Translations under genes and position numbers: made by a program
The notes under the pieces: generated by a model
The model's input: only the letters and a program-made list of their open reading frames with translations
What the model was told of the DNA's origin: nothing
Databases searched by the model: none
Part shown: positions 11,415 through 21,610 of the stretch, piece by piece
How the letters are laid out: the number at the start of each line of letters is the position of its first letter
How positions within the stretch are numbered: position 1 is the first letter of the stretch
Source of the DNA: Macrotis lagotis
Lineage: Eukaryota > Chordata > Mammalia > Peramelemorphia > Peramelidae
Assembly (NCBI RefSeq): GCF_037893015.1
Contig: NC_133661.1
Location: 186,436,703 to 186,500,702 of the forward strand
Reading direction: 5' to 3'
DNA length: 64,000 bases

Positions 11415-11507
11415 ATGGAGCTGTTGCTGGCAAAGGAAGGGGCAGCTCTACCTCGTTACTTGCACCTGGCCACTGATCACCTTCATCTTTTCACACTCTT
11501 TGAGCAG
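11415..11507 (+). pseudogene. TEP1: TEP1 exon I
   Basis: 93 nt, 31 codons, open, acceptor GTCTTTAG and donor GTCAGA. Contains PRYLHLATDHLHLFTLFEQ, matching TEP1 just after LNNQ of exon H. The join is in frame. Confidence 0.92.
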
Positions 11508-11798
11508 GTCAGATTAGGGTTTAACTCCCTTTTCCTTTATCTTTCATTTCCATAGCCACTGTTTTCTCTTCACTTCACAACCAATAGTTCATTTCTGATT
11601 TTCTGACTGGCATTCCTTCATTCCCAACTATTTATTTATCCTATTTCCTTAACCTGTTCCCTTCCCTCTACTTGAACCCTCATTCCCCCATTCTCTTTTT
11701 ATATCCTTTCTATTTTCTTATCCTCTCCCCACTCTGGTCCTTCCTGTATCACCTATATCACATTAACAATTATCTTCTGACTCTAGATTCTTTCCCAG

Positions 11799-11931
11799 GC
11801 ATCTGAGCAACTGCAGAAGTTACCAACCACTGTCTCCTTGCTAGTGCAGCACATCCTAAGCTTCCTGGAGCAGGAGCATGGCTCTGACATTTTGCCTCTT
11901 GCCTTAATTGCCCTCCATGTCACTGGAAGTG
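11799..11931 (+). pseudogene. TEP1: TEP1 exon J
   Basis: 133 nt after a TTTCCCAG acceptor. Open: LQKLPTTVSLLVQHIL and LEQEHGSDILPLAL, ending in phase 1 with donor GTCAGT. This is the last recognised TEP1 exon before a gap of nearly 48 kb. Confidence 0.92.
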
Positions 11932-12138
11932 GTCAGTGTTCAGGGAAAGAAGGAATGAGGGAGGCACTCACTGGGAGAAGGGTGATTTGGGGCTCAGTCT
12001 GTGATTGCTTTAGGAGCATACCTCTGAAAGTTTGGGGTTCAGAGTGGAATGATATTGCTGTGAAGTTTGAAATAGCAGTGGTCTCCTTGGGGAATTTGGG
12101 GAATTCTCTTTGTTGGATTGGTGCGATTTTAGGTACTC

Positions 12139-12321
12139 CTAAAGATGGGTCAGATAGAATTCCAGGGAAATTAACAGTTTTGCCCCCCTTATCATATACA
12201 GGAATATAAGATAAAGATGGTGAGAGAATAGCTAGTATAGGTGACCAATATGTGAACTCTAACAGCCTTAGTTTATTGGGAAAGAATAAAAAGTCATAGA
12301 AACCGTAGCATCTAACAATGT
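12139..12321 (+). mobile_element. Internal fragment of the solo LTR, second copy
   Basis: Matches the LTR interior at about 9062-9238 with only about two substitutions over about 178 bp, same orientation. It lacks both LTR ends and the TATA region, so it did not arrive as a normal LTR insertion. Confidence 0.88.
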
Positions 12322-14720
12322 CTTGGAGACACTGTAGAATTTAGTAAAGGGCACCATGGGGATGGTAAGATACTCATGGTTACACTTCATTTTGGTTTAG
12401 TGCAATAGTGTAAAAGAAAATAACAGAATCTAGGAAAGGGTTTTTATTTTTATCTTCTCCCATTCTGAGAAGGGCTAATACTGATAGAAAGTGGTTCCTA
12501 TTTGTTGAACCTTTCCTTACCTCTGATAGCAGCAGCCACCCTATGTCCTTCAGGCAGTAGTTGGCACTCTTGGAGGACATGTAAACAACATATATTCCTT
12601 TTCCAAACTGCAGTTGACAGATGTAGGCCTAGGTCAGAAGACAGAGGAAAAGATAGAGCTGAATACACCAGTTGCCAGAGATTGTAAATACCTCAAGCAC
12701 TATTTTTCCACAACTTTAGATTAATGGATAGAATGAGGGTAATTAGATATTCTTCAGACATTGGAAATCTCCCTTTCCCCTTGCCTTCCCAAATAGTCCA
12801 GTCCTCTACCACATACTTGAATTTTATGTCCTCTTTATTCAGCTTCAGAGAGGTTAAAATGATAATTCCTCCTTGACCAAGAAGGTAACATCTTCATAGA
12901 AAGAAAAGATGCTTTAGAGGTTACTTTCCTGCTCACTTTTTCTGAAATATTTTCTTGACTTTGTTGAGGTCCTCCAAACAGATCACCAAAGTGTGCTGTC
13001 CAATTTTCCAACTGCAAAGGAAATGCCAGTGAGAATGTCAGTCCAGTACTTTTCAGTTGCTTAAAAAACCAGTTTTTTCATGACTGCTATTGACTGTTAG
13101 GCAAAAAATAGGTCACAATTGTTAAAGGAGACAAAGAAATTATAGGGCTAGAGAAGTCAAGTCAAATTTGAAGATTTGCTAATTTTCTCTATTCAGATAA
13201 TATATACACCCACCATAAAAGAGAGCAAGACCCAAATCTAACTGCCATATCGCTCTTGGTTTTGATAGGGTACTCTTAAAGGTGCTTCTCTTTGCACTTC
13301 CTACTACCTCAGAAGGCGGAACTATATTGCATCCTTCAAGATACTCTGATTAATATGTACACTACTCCTCTCCTTCAGAGTTATTATAAGAGCATTTCTA
13401 ATCCAGAAATTCCCTCAGTTATGGCAAGCTGTCTTTAAAATTTTCAAATGTTGAACCCCCCATTTTTCCCTGCTTCCAAATGCCCCAGTATAGCCATTAT
13501 CTCAGCCCTATCTCAACTAGTCACTGAAGTTTCTTTGTCCTTCATCTTATTGTTGAACTGGAGATTGGTCCTCAAGGACTGAAATTAAAAAGTGAGCCCA
13601 CAAACATAAGTTAGATTGCATAGGAAATTCACATAAACAATGAATTCTTCAGATATAAACACCAATTTTTCCCTGGGAAATAAATAGTGTGTGAGAGAGA
13701 ATTTAATTTCATAAGAAAGAACTGAGGAAGAGGAATGAAAATGAAAAGAAACTCATTTACTCATAGCTTTTGGAAAGCATTCTGCAATAATAAGGGTCAG
13801 TAAGAGCCAGAGAACATCCTGAAACTCTGAACTTAGCTCTAAGTAACCTAAGTAACCTGGTTCCTTCTATTTTGTCCCTCTATTCCTTCCCCTTCCTTAA
13901 AGTATTTTGATTCTCCTCATTTTTAATTCATTCTAGTCTCTGGTGATCATTTTCCCAGGAAAACAACAAATAATTTTGCAATGTATTTACTACAAAGATA
14001 TGATCTTCAAACCTAGAGGTCTAAAACATCTACTCTAGGTTTTTGTTCAAGATGTTTGTTCATTTATTGGTACTGACCACCACCCCAGCTTATAGCAATC
14101 TGACAGAGCCAACAGGGGTCATTCTGGGAGGGAAGAAACTGGTAAGTAGTAGTATGAGGGGCAGAGTACAGCTGTGGTTTGACTAGAGTAAGAGGAAATT
14201 CACAAAGTAGAGCCTGGCCTTCACATTGTAATGTTTCCTGCACCGTCTGGTCTAGTCCATACTTTCTTTGATTATGTCTATACCTTTCTTCCCTTCCCTT
14301 CCCAGGCTCCTAAGCATAGTTAAAAAATTGATCTAGTTTGCTTAATCCAAAGTTCTCATTCTTAAGGTAAAGCACAAAAGAAACCTGTACTTTCCCAGTG
14401 AAAAAGGAAAGATAGGGTATAAACATAAAAGATTTGTAATTTGTGGGACTTATTGCCTAGAAAATTTCCTTTTCCTCATTCCCTATAACCTCTTCCAAAT
14501 AAGAACTATAAGGTGACTTTATAAAAGAATGGGAAGGAATTATTTTTGATAAGTGATTTATTTTACTCCTCGAGAAAAGGGTGTCTTACATCAATCTGCT
14601 AACAAATAGCTGAAGAAGTCATGGAAAAGATTTGATTCTAAGAGGAAGCAGAGCTAGTATTATGTTATAAAGAATACTGCCAGATGATTAATGCATAGTG
14701 TAAGGAATTTTGAATTAGGA
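12322..14720. other. Repeat-poor stretch after TEP1 exon J
   Basis: The TEP1 exons that should follow J were looked for and none was recognised. One minus-strand open frame (12835-13017) holds a candidate exon-like segment. No other gene content is seen. Confidence 0.45.
12937..13011 (-). other. Unassigned exon-like segment
   Basis: On the minus strand a good acceptor (CCTTTGCAG) is followed by 75 open bases coding ENWTAHFGDLFGGPQQSQ and ending at a GTGAGC donor. The translation looks protein-like, but I do not recognise the family and no partner exons are seen. It could be a stray exon, part of a retrocopy, or chance. Confidence 0.25.
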
Positions 14721-14722
14721 AA

Positions 14723-14724
<2 letters not shown>

Positions 14725-14779
<55 letters not shown>
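14725..14779. repeat. (AC)n microsatellite
   Basis: About 27 uninterrupted AC units. Confidence 0.98.
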
Positions 14780-14781
<2 letters not shown>

Positions 14782-14984
14782 AGCCTAACAATGAAGGAAA
14801 AAAGACATCTCCTCAGATTCAGCATAACATCATATATTTTATCCCCTTCACAATATACATGGATGGACCCAGAAGGTAACACATCAGACATTAGAGCTGG
14901 CATTTATCAAAAAATTATCATTTGAAAAGTACTTTTACATATTCAATCCTCATAAACACACCTTGAGGGAAGTTCTCGGGCTCT

Positions 14985-15150
14985 TATAACAGTCTTCATT
15001 TTATAGAGGTTAATGAGAGGTTAATGAGGTTCAGAGGTTACACAAATTGCCTACAAGTCATTCATCTACAGCTGGCTATTGTTGAAGGCAGCATTTGAAC
15101 ACAGATATCCTGGAACCCCAAATTCTGACATTCCTCACTATATTCTATTC
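14985..15150 (-). mobile_element. MIR-type ancient SINE fragment
   Basis: Shows TTCATTTTATAGAGGTTAAT and GCATTTGAACACAG, the expected order of a MIR element on the minus strand. Diverged; ends approximate. Confidence 0.5.
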
Positions 15151-15738
15151 TCTCTGACACCAGGACAGACTATGGCTTGAGGTCTCTCTGTCACCAGGAT
15201 AGACCTCAGTACTTTTGTCATCTCTACTAGGTGGGACTCGTTCTGAGAGCAAAGCCAAATCAAAAGTCCTCTTTTTTTTTAAGTTAAAGTATCAATGAAA
15301 ATGTACCAGAGGTCACCCTGCCCAAGGCACTCATGCTAACTTGCAGGTTCCAGAAGCAGGAGTTGTAGGCTCCTCTAAACATATTACACCACAATTTAAA
15401 CACCTGCTTCATTTCCCTTTTTTCCTGCAGGATCAAGTTTTATCTCAGTTCCTACCACCTCTGACTTTGCACAGCCCTTCCCTCACTTTTATACAATTCA
15501 CTTGATAGTCATGGCAACAACTTTCTGATGTCGTGGTTCTTCTCAAGAACAACAGCCCCATTCCCAATGTTTGCTCCCATCCTGGGAAATGGGCTCTTTG
15601 GGGATAAGGCACACAACTGCTGACAAAGGAGAAATAAGACTGATATTGCTTCACAGTCCTCTAGCCTCCAGGGATGAATAGCTAGCACTAAATTCTAGTT
15701 TAGTAATAATATCTACCAAAGGGAGGACATTATTTTCT

Positions 15739-15908
15739 TTTTTTAAGAGATTTGTATTTTAAAATTTTATTTATTTAAGGCAATGGGGTTAAGTGACTTA
15801 CCCAAGTTCACACAGCTAGGTAATCATTAAACATCTGAGGCTGGATTTGAATTCAGGTCCTTCTGACTCCAGGGCTGTGCTCTATCCACTGTGCTACCTA
15901 GCTGCCCT
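15739..15908 (-). mobile_element. tRNA-derived marsupial SINE with target duplication
   Basis: Minus-strand copy. A perfect 13-bp direct repeat, GACATTATTTTCT, flanks it at 15726-15738 and 15909-15921, defining both ends. Confidence 0.93.
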
Positions 15909-15921
15909 GACATTATTTTCT

Positions 15922-17999
15922 AAATTAAGAATTAAATAAAGATAGATTACAACTTAGCTGTACATTCTTGGGAATTTTGTCCTTCCATACTAAGGTTTTC
16001 ACAGACACTAAGTAGATATAAATAAGTACTGTTTACAACTAGTGCTGGAATCAGAGAAAAGGAAGCTAGCAATGTGTAATCTTCCTTTCCTTACCAGTCC
16101 TTTCTGGATAACTTGCAGAAAGGAAAAGACAGAGCTATTGGGAACACCTCTGATTAGTGGACATGACAAGGCTAAAAAATCAGAAAAAGAACTGAGATGG
16201 AACTCTCTGAGAGACAGGAGAACAAAAAAGAGGAAGTGATCAAAGTGTGGTCAAGAAAAATTGGGAATGAAAAAGACCATTAGCTTTGGCTATGAAGAGA
16301 TCCCAGGTAACTTTGGAGACAGCAGTTTTAGTTCAATGATAGGATCAGTGGCACCAAAAGATATTATCCCAGACCATATCTCAAAGAAGCACAAAAGTTA
16401 CCTGGCAAAGCTAAAAGGTTCAATATAAGCCTATTCCATGATGTTCCCTTCTCTCCCACCTGAAACTAACCTTTCTTCTCTTTGTTCTTAACCATTCCTA
16501 TCAACCTCTTCTGTCATAGGTGCTTGTTGCATTCCATGTACCAGGAATTCACTTTATTGATTTCAAAAGGGCATTCCATAGATAAAACACGGATATGATT
16601 CTAGTACTGCCTCCATTAGCTTCAGTCAACTCTACAGCCACTAAAGGCAAAAAAAAAAAAAATGAGATAAGCCACAATTAAATGAAAAAATAGAATTCTA
16701 TGTTAAATGTAAGATTTCTCTGGAAGTAGGGCAAAGGGAAGGACATAAGGGGAAAATTTTAGGTATTATAAAAACAAGTTATCAATAAAATGCATTTTAA
16801 AAAAGGATGGAGACATAAAATATGACCTTTTCTCTGAAAAAAAAAGTTATTTTCTCAATGAATGGGCTGGGCATTTATGTTACCAACAATTCTTATGCCC
16901 AATATGCTTGACATCACTTATTACCTCTGAGTACTTTTCTTCTTAATCTGCAATACTTGTAGAGTTAATAACCTCAGATCATTTGTCAACCATAGAATGA
17001 CCATGAGCTAGGGATCTAAGCTCCTCAATGTCTAGTGTTTTTCTTGTTTCTTATTCTTTGATTTTCCCTAAAAACTGAGACTGGTTCTTCACAGTGTTTC
17101 CCATGCTCCTCTGAAGTAATCATCTCCTATCCTGAAACAATGCATAATTTTCTCCTTAGTGTCTCTCTTTCTACTCCACTGTTCCCTTCAGTATACAAAC
17201 ATTTCTCATTATGTCTCAGCACTTCTTTGTACACCACATCCCTGTCGCTTGTTCCGTCTTCCTTTACAATATACATAAGAATATCAAATTACCTTCTTCT
17301 TTCTCCTCACATCAATCCCATCTTGAATCTCAATAATTTTTTACTGAAACTAATGAGTACATGTACCTGAAGGCTGGTACTCTGAAATGCACTGGTCTGC
17401 ACTTTTGCTGTTGGTCTGTACCATGTTGCCCTCATTCGGGGAATAACATTTTTGGACAAATATCACCTTGATCTTCAACTCATTGTTTTCTGCTAGAGTT
17501 GCCTCTAGAGCCAGGTATCATATGGGATCCAGTCTTCTTCCTCATCACTCTACCAGTGTCAAACAAAATCTAAAGAAGAGGATTTTATAGGAATTAAGGT
17601 GAAGATAAAAGACAAGATTCTGAATAACCACCTCTATTCTAAAGCACACACCAAAAAAGGTTTCAAAGGAATATATGTTTCACTTCTTTCCCCAAAGTGT
17701 TGCTAGGCTTTTCAGATTTGAGTTAATAAACATTTATTAGGTGCTTCGTCTTTTGTAAGCAATCTATCACCCAAGGGTCCTGGAAACCAAAATATCTATT
17801 ACAGAAATCCCAAGAGGCAAATCAGTCTTCTGACCTTCTGTTTATAGCCTATAAAGAAAACCCAGAAAAACTTCTTTTTAATGATATTGCCAGGGAACAA
17901 GGATAATATTCATATTAGAAAATGTCTTATGATTAGAGGAACACTATAAATCATAAATGACAATGAATATCATTTATATAGATTATAATCATATCTATG
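15922..17999. other. Non-coding stretch
   Basis: No gene recognised. About 16240-16350 resembles part of the ancient repeat seen at 39.3-40.6 kb (GGTAACTTTGGAGACAGCAG). The remainder is low-complexity AT-rich sequence. Confidence 0.4.
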
Positions 18000-18060
18000 A
18001 ATTGGGCAAGTCACTTAACCCCATTTCTTTGCAAAAAAACCCAAAAAGCAAAAAACAAAC
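18000..18060 (+). mobile_element. 5'-truncated SINE 3' end
   Basis: Only the last part of the common SINE remains (TTGGGCAAGTCACTTAACCC), followed by an A-rich tail. Confidence 0.7.
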
Positions 18061-18094
18061 AGGTTATATGGCATGAAGAGGTTATCCCCCCAAA

Positions 18095-18492
18095 TTCAAG
18101 GATGCCTCCATTGTCCATCTCAATAAAGGTAAAGGGAATAGCTTGTCCAGTGACGATCATGGGGGTATTTCTCTTTTAGTCAATGCTGGTAAGATTCTCG
18201 CCAGAGTCCTTCTCAATAGGTTGATCCTTCACCTGGAAGATGGTCACCTGCCTGAGAGCCAGTGTGGTTTCAGAAAGGACTGAGGAACAGTTGATATGGT
18301 ATTTACTGCCCAACAACTCCAGGAAAAATACCAGGGACAGAACAGTGTTCTGTATACAACTTTTGTAGATCTGACCAAGGCCTTTGATATCATCAATTAT
18401 AAAGGTTTGTGGAAAATTATGTCAAAATTTGGTTGCCCAGAGAAGTTCATCAGTATTGTACATCAATTTCATGATGGCATGCATAAAATAAT
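18095..18492 (+). pseudogene. Non-LTR retrotransposon reverse transcriptase fragment (RTE-like)
   Basis: The frame reads GKILARVLLNRLILHLEDG, then PESQCGFRKD, a TGA, and GTVDMVFTAQQLQEKYQGQ, LYTTFVDLTKAFD and PEKFISIVHQFHDGM. These are classic RT-domain motifs, and CGFRK plus DLTKAFD suit an RTE-type LINE rather than the L1s elsewhere here. One in-frame stop near 18281 and truncation at both ends show it is dead. The RTE assignment is from memory of the motif pattern. Confidence 0.75.
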
Positions 18493-19640
18493 TTTAGTAA
18501 TATGAACAATAAAAAACTCAATTATTTCAATATGGAATTTGGCAAAATCTAGTCCCAAGAACTAAAAAGAGAAATTACATTCAAAATTACCACAGAAGTT
18601 ATGAAATACTTGATAAAATACCAAGCTGCACTTAGAATCACCAGTCAATCTAACTATAAAACAGTCCTTGTACACAAATAACTGCAGTAACTTTCATTGC
18701 TTATGAACCAACACAATAAAAGTATAATATTACCAAAATTAATTTACTTATTCAATTCTGCATCAATGAAACTAACAAAAAGACTTGTTAGGTTGAAATA
18801 AAGGTTGAAAAATAGCAAACGTTATTATGGAGATCAATCTTTCCAAAGATAATAATGAAAAAAAAGGGATAAAGAAGGGGGATGAAGAGAGAGGTGCTTA
18901 TCATTATCAGATCTCAAACTATATCACAAAGCAGTAATCCTTAAAACAATTTGCTATCAGTTTAAAAATAGAGAGGCCAATCAGAGGAATAAAGCATAGA
19001 TATAAACAGAAGGAAAAGAATGCCAAGCAAAGGATTTGACAAAATGAAATATTCCCATTCTTGGAAGAAGAGCTGTTTATTTGACAAAACTACCAGGAAA
19101 ACTAGACAATAGTTTGGTAGAACTTAAGATAAGAACAAAACTTCACACCATCTTCTAAATAAGCTCCAAATAAGTAAATGCCCTAGATAGAGCATAAACA
19201 AATTAGGGGAATAAGGAAGAAACTGTCTTTTAAATCTAGGGATGGGAGAAAATTTCACCACTAAACAAGTGATAAGACAATAGAAAATGAAATAGATTAT
19301 TTTGATTAGATGAAATTTTAAAATTTTGACAGAAATCTAATATAATTAAAATTAGAAAGGAAACAAATAAGAAAAAATCCTTGCAATGATTTTCACAAAA
19401 AGTTCAAATTTCCAAGTATATAATTGAATATAATATAATATATTATGATATGATATAACATAATTAAATATAAAGACTAATTCTAATTAATGAGATTAAG
19501 ATCCATTTTCCAACTGAAAATTTGTCAAAGTATATGAACTACAATTTTTCAAAGGAAGAAATCCAAGATATCGATAGCCATATAAAAATATTCCAACTAT
19601 TTAAAATTCTTGCAGTGGAGTCAGACTTGTATTCCAGGAA
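18493..19640 (+). mobile_element. Old, degraded L1-like ORF2 remnant
   Basis: Short phrases correspond to marsupial L1 ORF2 after the reverse transcriptase (for example TTACCAAAATTAATTTACTT and CTACCAGGAAAACTAGACAA). It is much more diverged than the 45-54 kb copies, with no open frame. Confidence 0.55.
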
Positions 19641-20134
19641 ATTTTGACAGCTATTTGGAGACAAAAAGAGGCAGGGCAACCAATTAAGGAACCTTGCAAA
19701 TATTCCAGGCAAACTACAATAAAGAACTGAATTAAGATGGTGATTTGTACAAGTTATGAAAATGAGATAGTAAAGAATTAAAGATAATTACAGATTTGTG
19801 TGCCAGGAGGTAACAAGAATGGAAGGATGTTGGTATCCTCAACAGAAAAAATAAAAGACATTTCAAGGAGACATTTTTTTTTTGTAGGAATAGGTAATTC
19901 TGACACAGACTTTGATATGCCAATGGGCAATGCAAGTAGAGACTGGTGAGTCATGACCAGAGTTGAGATTAGATCTTACAAATATCATAGGGCATTATTT
20001 CAGATATCCTTGCCATCCTCACCTTGCCTCTGGAGGTATATTTTCATAGACGCCACCTCTATCCCTTCAGTGAAGTCATTTTCCTTTTCCTTGATTGATT
20101 ATATAACCCACAGCAGTTATTCCAAAACTTCCTT

Positions 20135-20280
20135 TTTTTTTTTTGCAAGGCAAATGGGGTTAAGTGGCTTGCCCAAGGCCACACAGCTAGGTAATTACTA
20201 AGTGTTTGAGACCGGATTTGAACCCAGGTACTCCTGACTCCAAGTCCGGTGCTTTATCCACTACGCCACCTAGCTGCCCC
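20135..20280 (-). mobile_element. tRNA-derived marsupial SINE with target duplication
   Basis: Minus-strand copy flanked by a perfect 12-bp repeat CAAAACTTCCTT at 20123-20134 and 20281-20292. Confidence 0.95.
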
Positions 20281-20292
20281 CAAAACTTCCTT

Positions 20293-21139
20293 CTTTTAAG
20301 TATCTTTAAGACCTTCTACATCTCTTCTCTCAGCAGTAACTTCCACTCATTTGTGCATTTAAATAACTTGTCAAAAGGTATCCCAAAACTCCTCTGCAGC
20401 TTACCCTGTCTACTTTTTCCTTTATTCTGTCTTTGAGGAGGAAGAGGTAGAAGAGGTAGCTTTTTGTGTCAAGAGTTATACTCTTTACTTGTGCCCTTGA
20501 TCCCTTATGGCTTTTCCTGCCAAGGCACTCAGCTCTGGGTCCTGTTTTTTCTCTACATTAGCTACCTTTTAAATTTCATGTATCAATTTTTCAGATGACT
20601 CCCACATCTATTATATCTAGCCCATATTTCCTGAACATCACTCCTACAACAAAAATCACCTGCTGAATGACCAACTGAATAACCAACTGATATTTCAAAT
20701 TTGACCAAAACAGTATTCATCTCTAACCTACCCTTTCCAAAAAATCCATCCCTCCTCTAGACTTTTTCTGTTTTGGATATTAATATCACCCATATTCAAA
20801 AACAACTTTTCACTCTTTCTGACACTACCCTTATCCCTCCCCTCCCATATCCATTCAGATGCCAACCTTTTCAGTTCTACCTCCACAATAAAGTTTGCAT
20901 CTATTCCCTTCTCTTCAGAATTATCCTGGTTCAGGTCTGGAATTATTGCAGTAAGTTTGTAATTGAACTATCTCTAATCTCTCTTATCCCATCTTCCAAA
21001 TAGTCGAAAAGGTCAGACTATTTTGGCTGCAGTAAAGGAGTGGGATTTACCTGTAAGAGTTACATCCATTTCAGTAGGCACATGAGCTCATCATGTGCAT
21101 ACTTTCTCAAATATGGCAGCACAACATACTGGTAGAGAT
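20293..21139. other. Non-coding stretch
   Basis: Pyrimidine-rich sequence resembling degraded repeat; no gene recognised. Confidence 0.35.
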
Positions 21140-21368
21140 CAATTGGAGTACATTGAATAGAGAGCCTGGTCTGAATTCAGAAAGACTCATCTTTCTAATA
21201 TTACATCTGGATTTAGACACTTATTACCTATGTATCCCTGGGCAAGTCACTTCATTTTGTCTCAGTTTCCTCTTCTTTAAAATGACTTGGAGAAGGAAAT
21301 GACAAAACACTCCAGTATTTTTGACAAGAAAACTCCAAATTAGGTAACAAAAAGTCAGACATGACTGA
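21140..21368 (+). mobile_element. tRNA-derived SINE of the long-tailed type
   Basis: Contains GCCTGGTCTGAATTCAGAAA, the TGGGCAAGTCACTT core and the tail TTGGAGAAGGAAATGACAAA ending AAAGTCAGACATGACTGAA. A second SINE inserted into its 3' end. Confidence 0.75.
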
Positions 21369-21383
21369 AAAATGGCTGAACAA

Positions 21384-21535
21384 GGGGCAGCTAGGTGGCA
21401 CAGTGGATAGAGCACTGGCCCTGGAGTCAGGAGTACCTGAGTTCAAATCCAGCCTCAGACACTTAATAATTACCTAGCTGTGTGGCCTTAGGCAAGCCAC
21501 TTAACCCCATTTGCCTTGCAAAAAAAACAAAAAAG
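21384..21535 (+). mobile_element. tRNA-derived marsupial SINE with target duplication
   Basis: Near-consensus copy flanked by a perfect 15-bp repeat AAAATGGCTGAACAA at 21369-21383 and 21536-21550. It landed in the tail of the older SINE just upstream. Confidence 0.96.
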
Positions 21536-21552
21536 AAAATGGCTGAACAACG

Positions 21553-21610
21553 ACATATATACATATATGCATATATATATATATATTGTATATAAATGTA
21601 TACACATACT
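21553..21610. repeat. (TA)n-rich tract
   Basis: Alternating AT with interspersed CAT/TGTA units. Confidence 0.85.

Larger units (their letters stand above)
5720..11931 (+). pseudogene. TEP1: TEP1-like pseudogene, part 1 (end of DUF4062 region and NACHT ATPase exons)
   Basis: Ten exons (A-J) match, in order, a continuous stretch of telomerase protein component 1, a vault and telomerase ribonucleoprotein subunit with TROVE, DUF4062-like, NACHT and WD40 regions. Landmarks are the GSHYGYIPP motif (exon A), Walker A GEPGQGKT (exon E) and Walker B-like LVLVIDGVD (exon G). Introns and most GT-AG sites remain, so this is not a processed copy. Exons A and B do not join in frame, C has tandem stops, and E has two stops. 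Exons F to J splice in frame without stops (about 206 codons). All exons upstream of A are absent. An LTR lies in intron H-I. Identity as TEP1 is very likely; pseudogene status rests on several independent lesions. Confidence 0.9.

Noticed and set aside
14080..14150. Exon-like stretch with a GTAAGTAG donor on plus and a TCCCTCCCAG acceptor on minus
   Set aside because: Signals occur on both strands over the same bases and no homologous protein is recognised.
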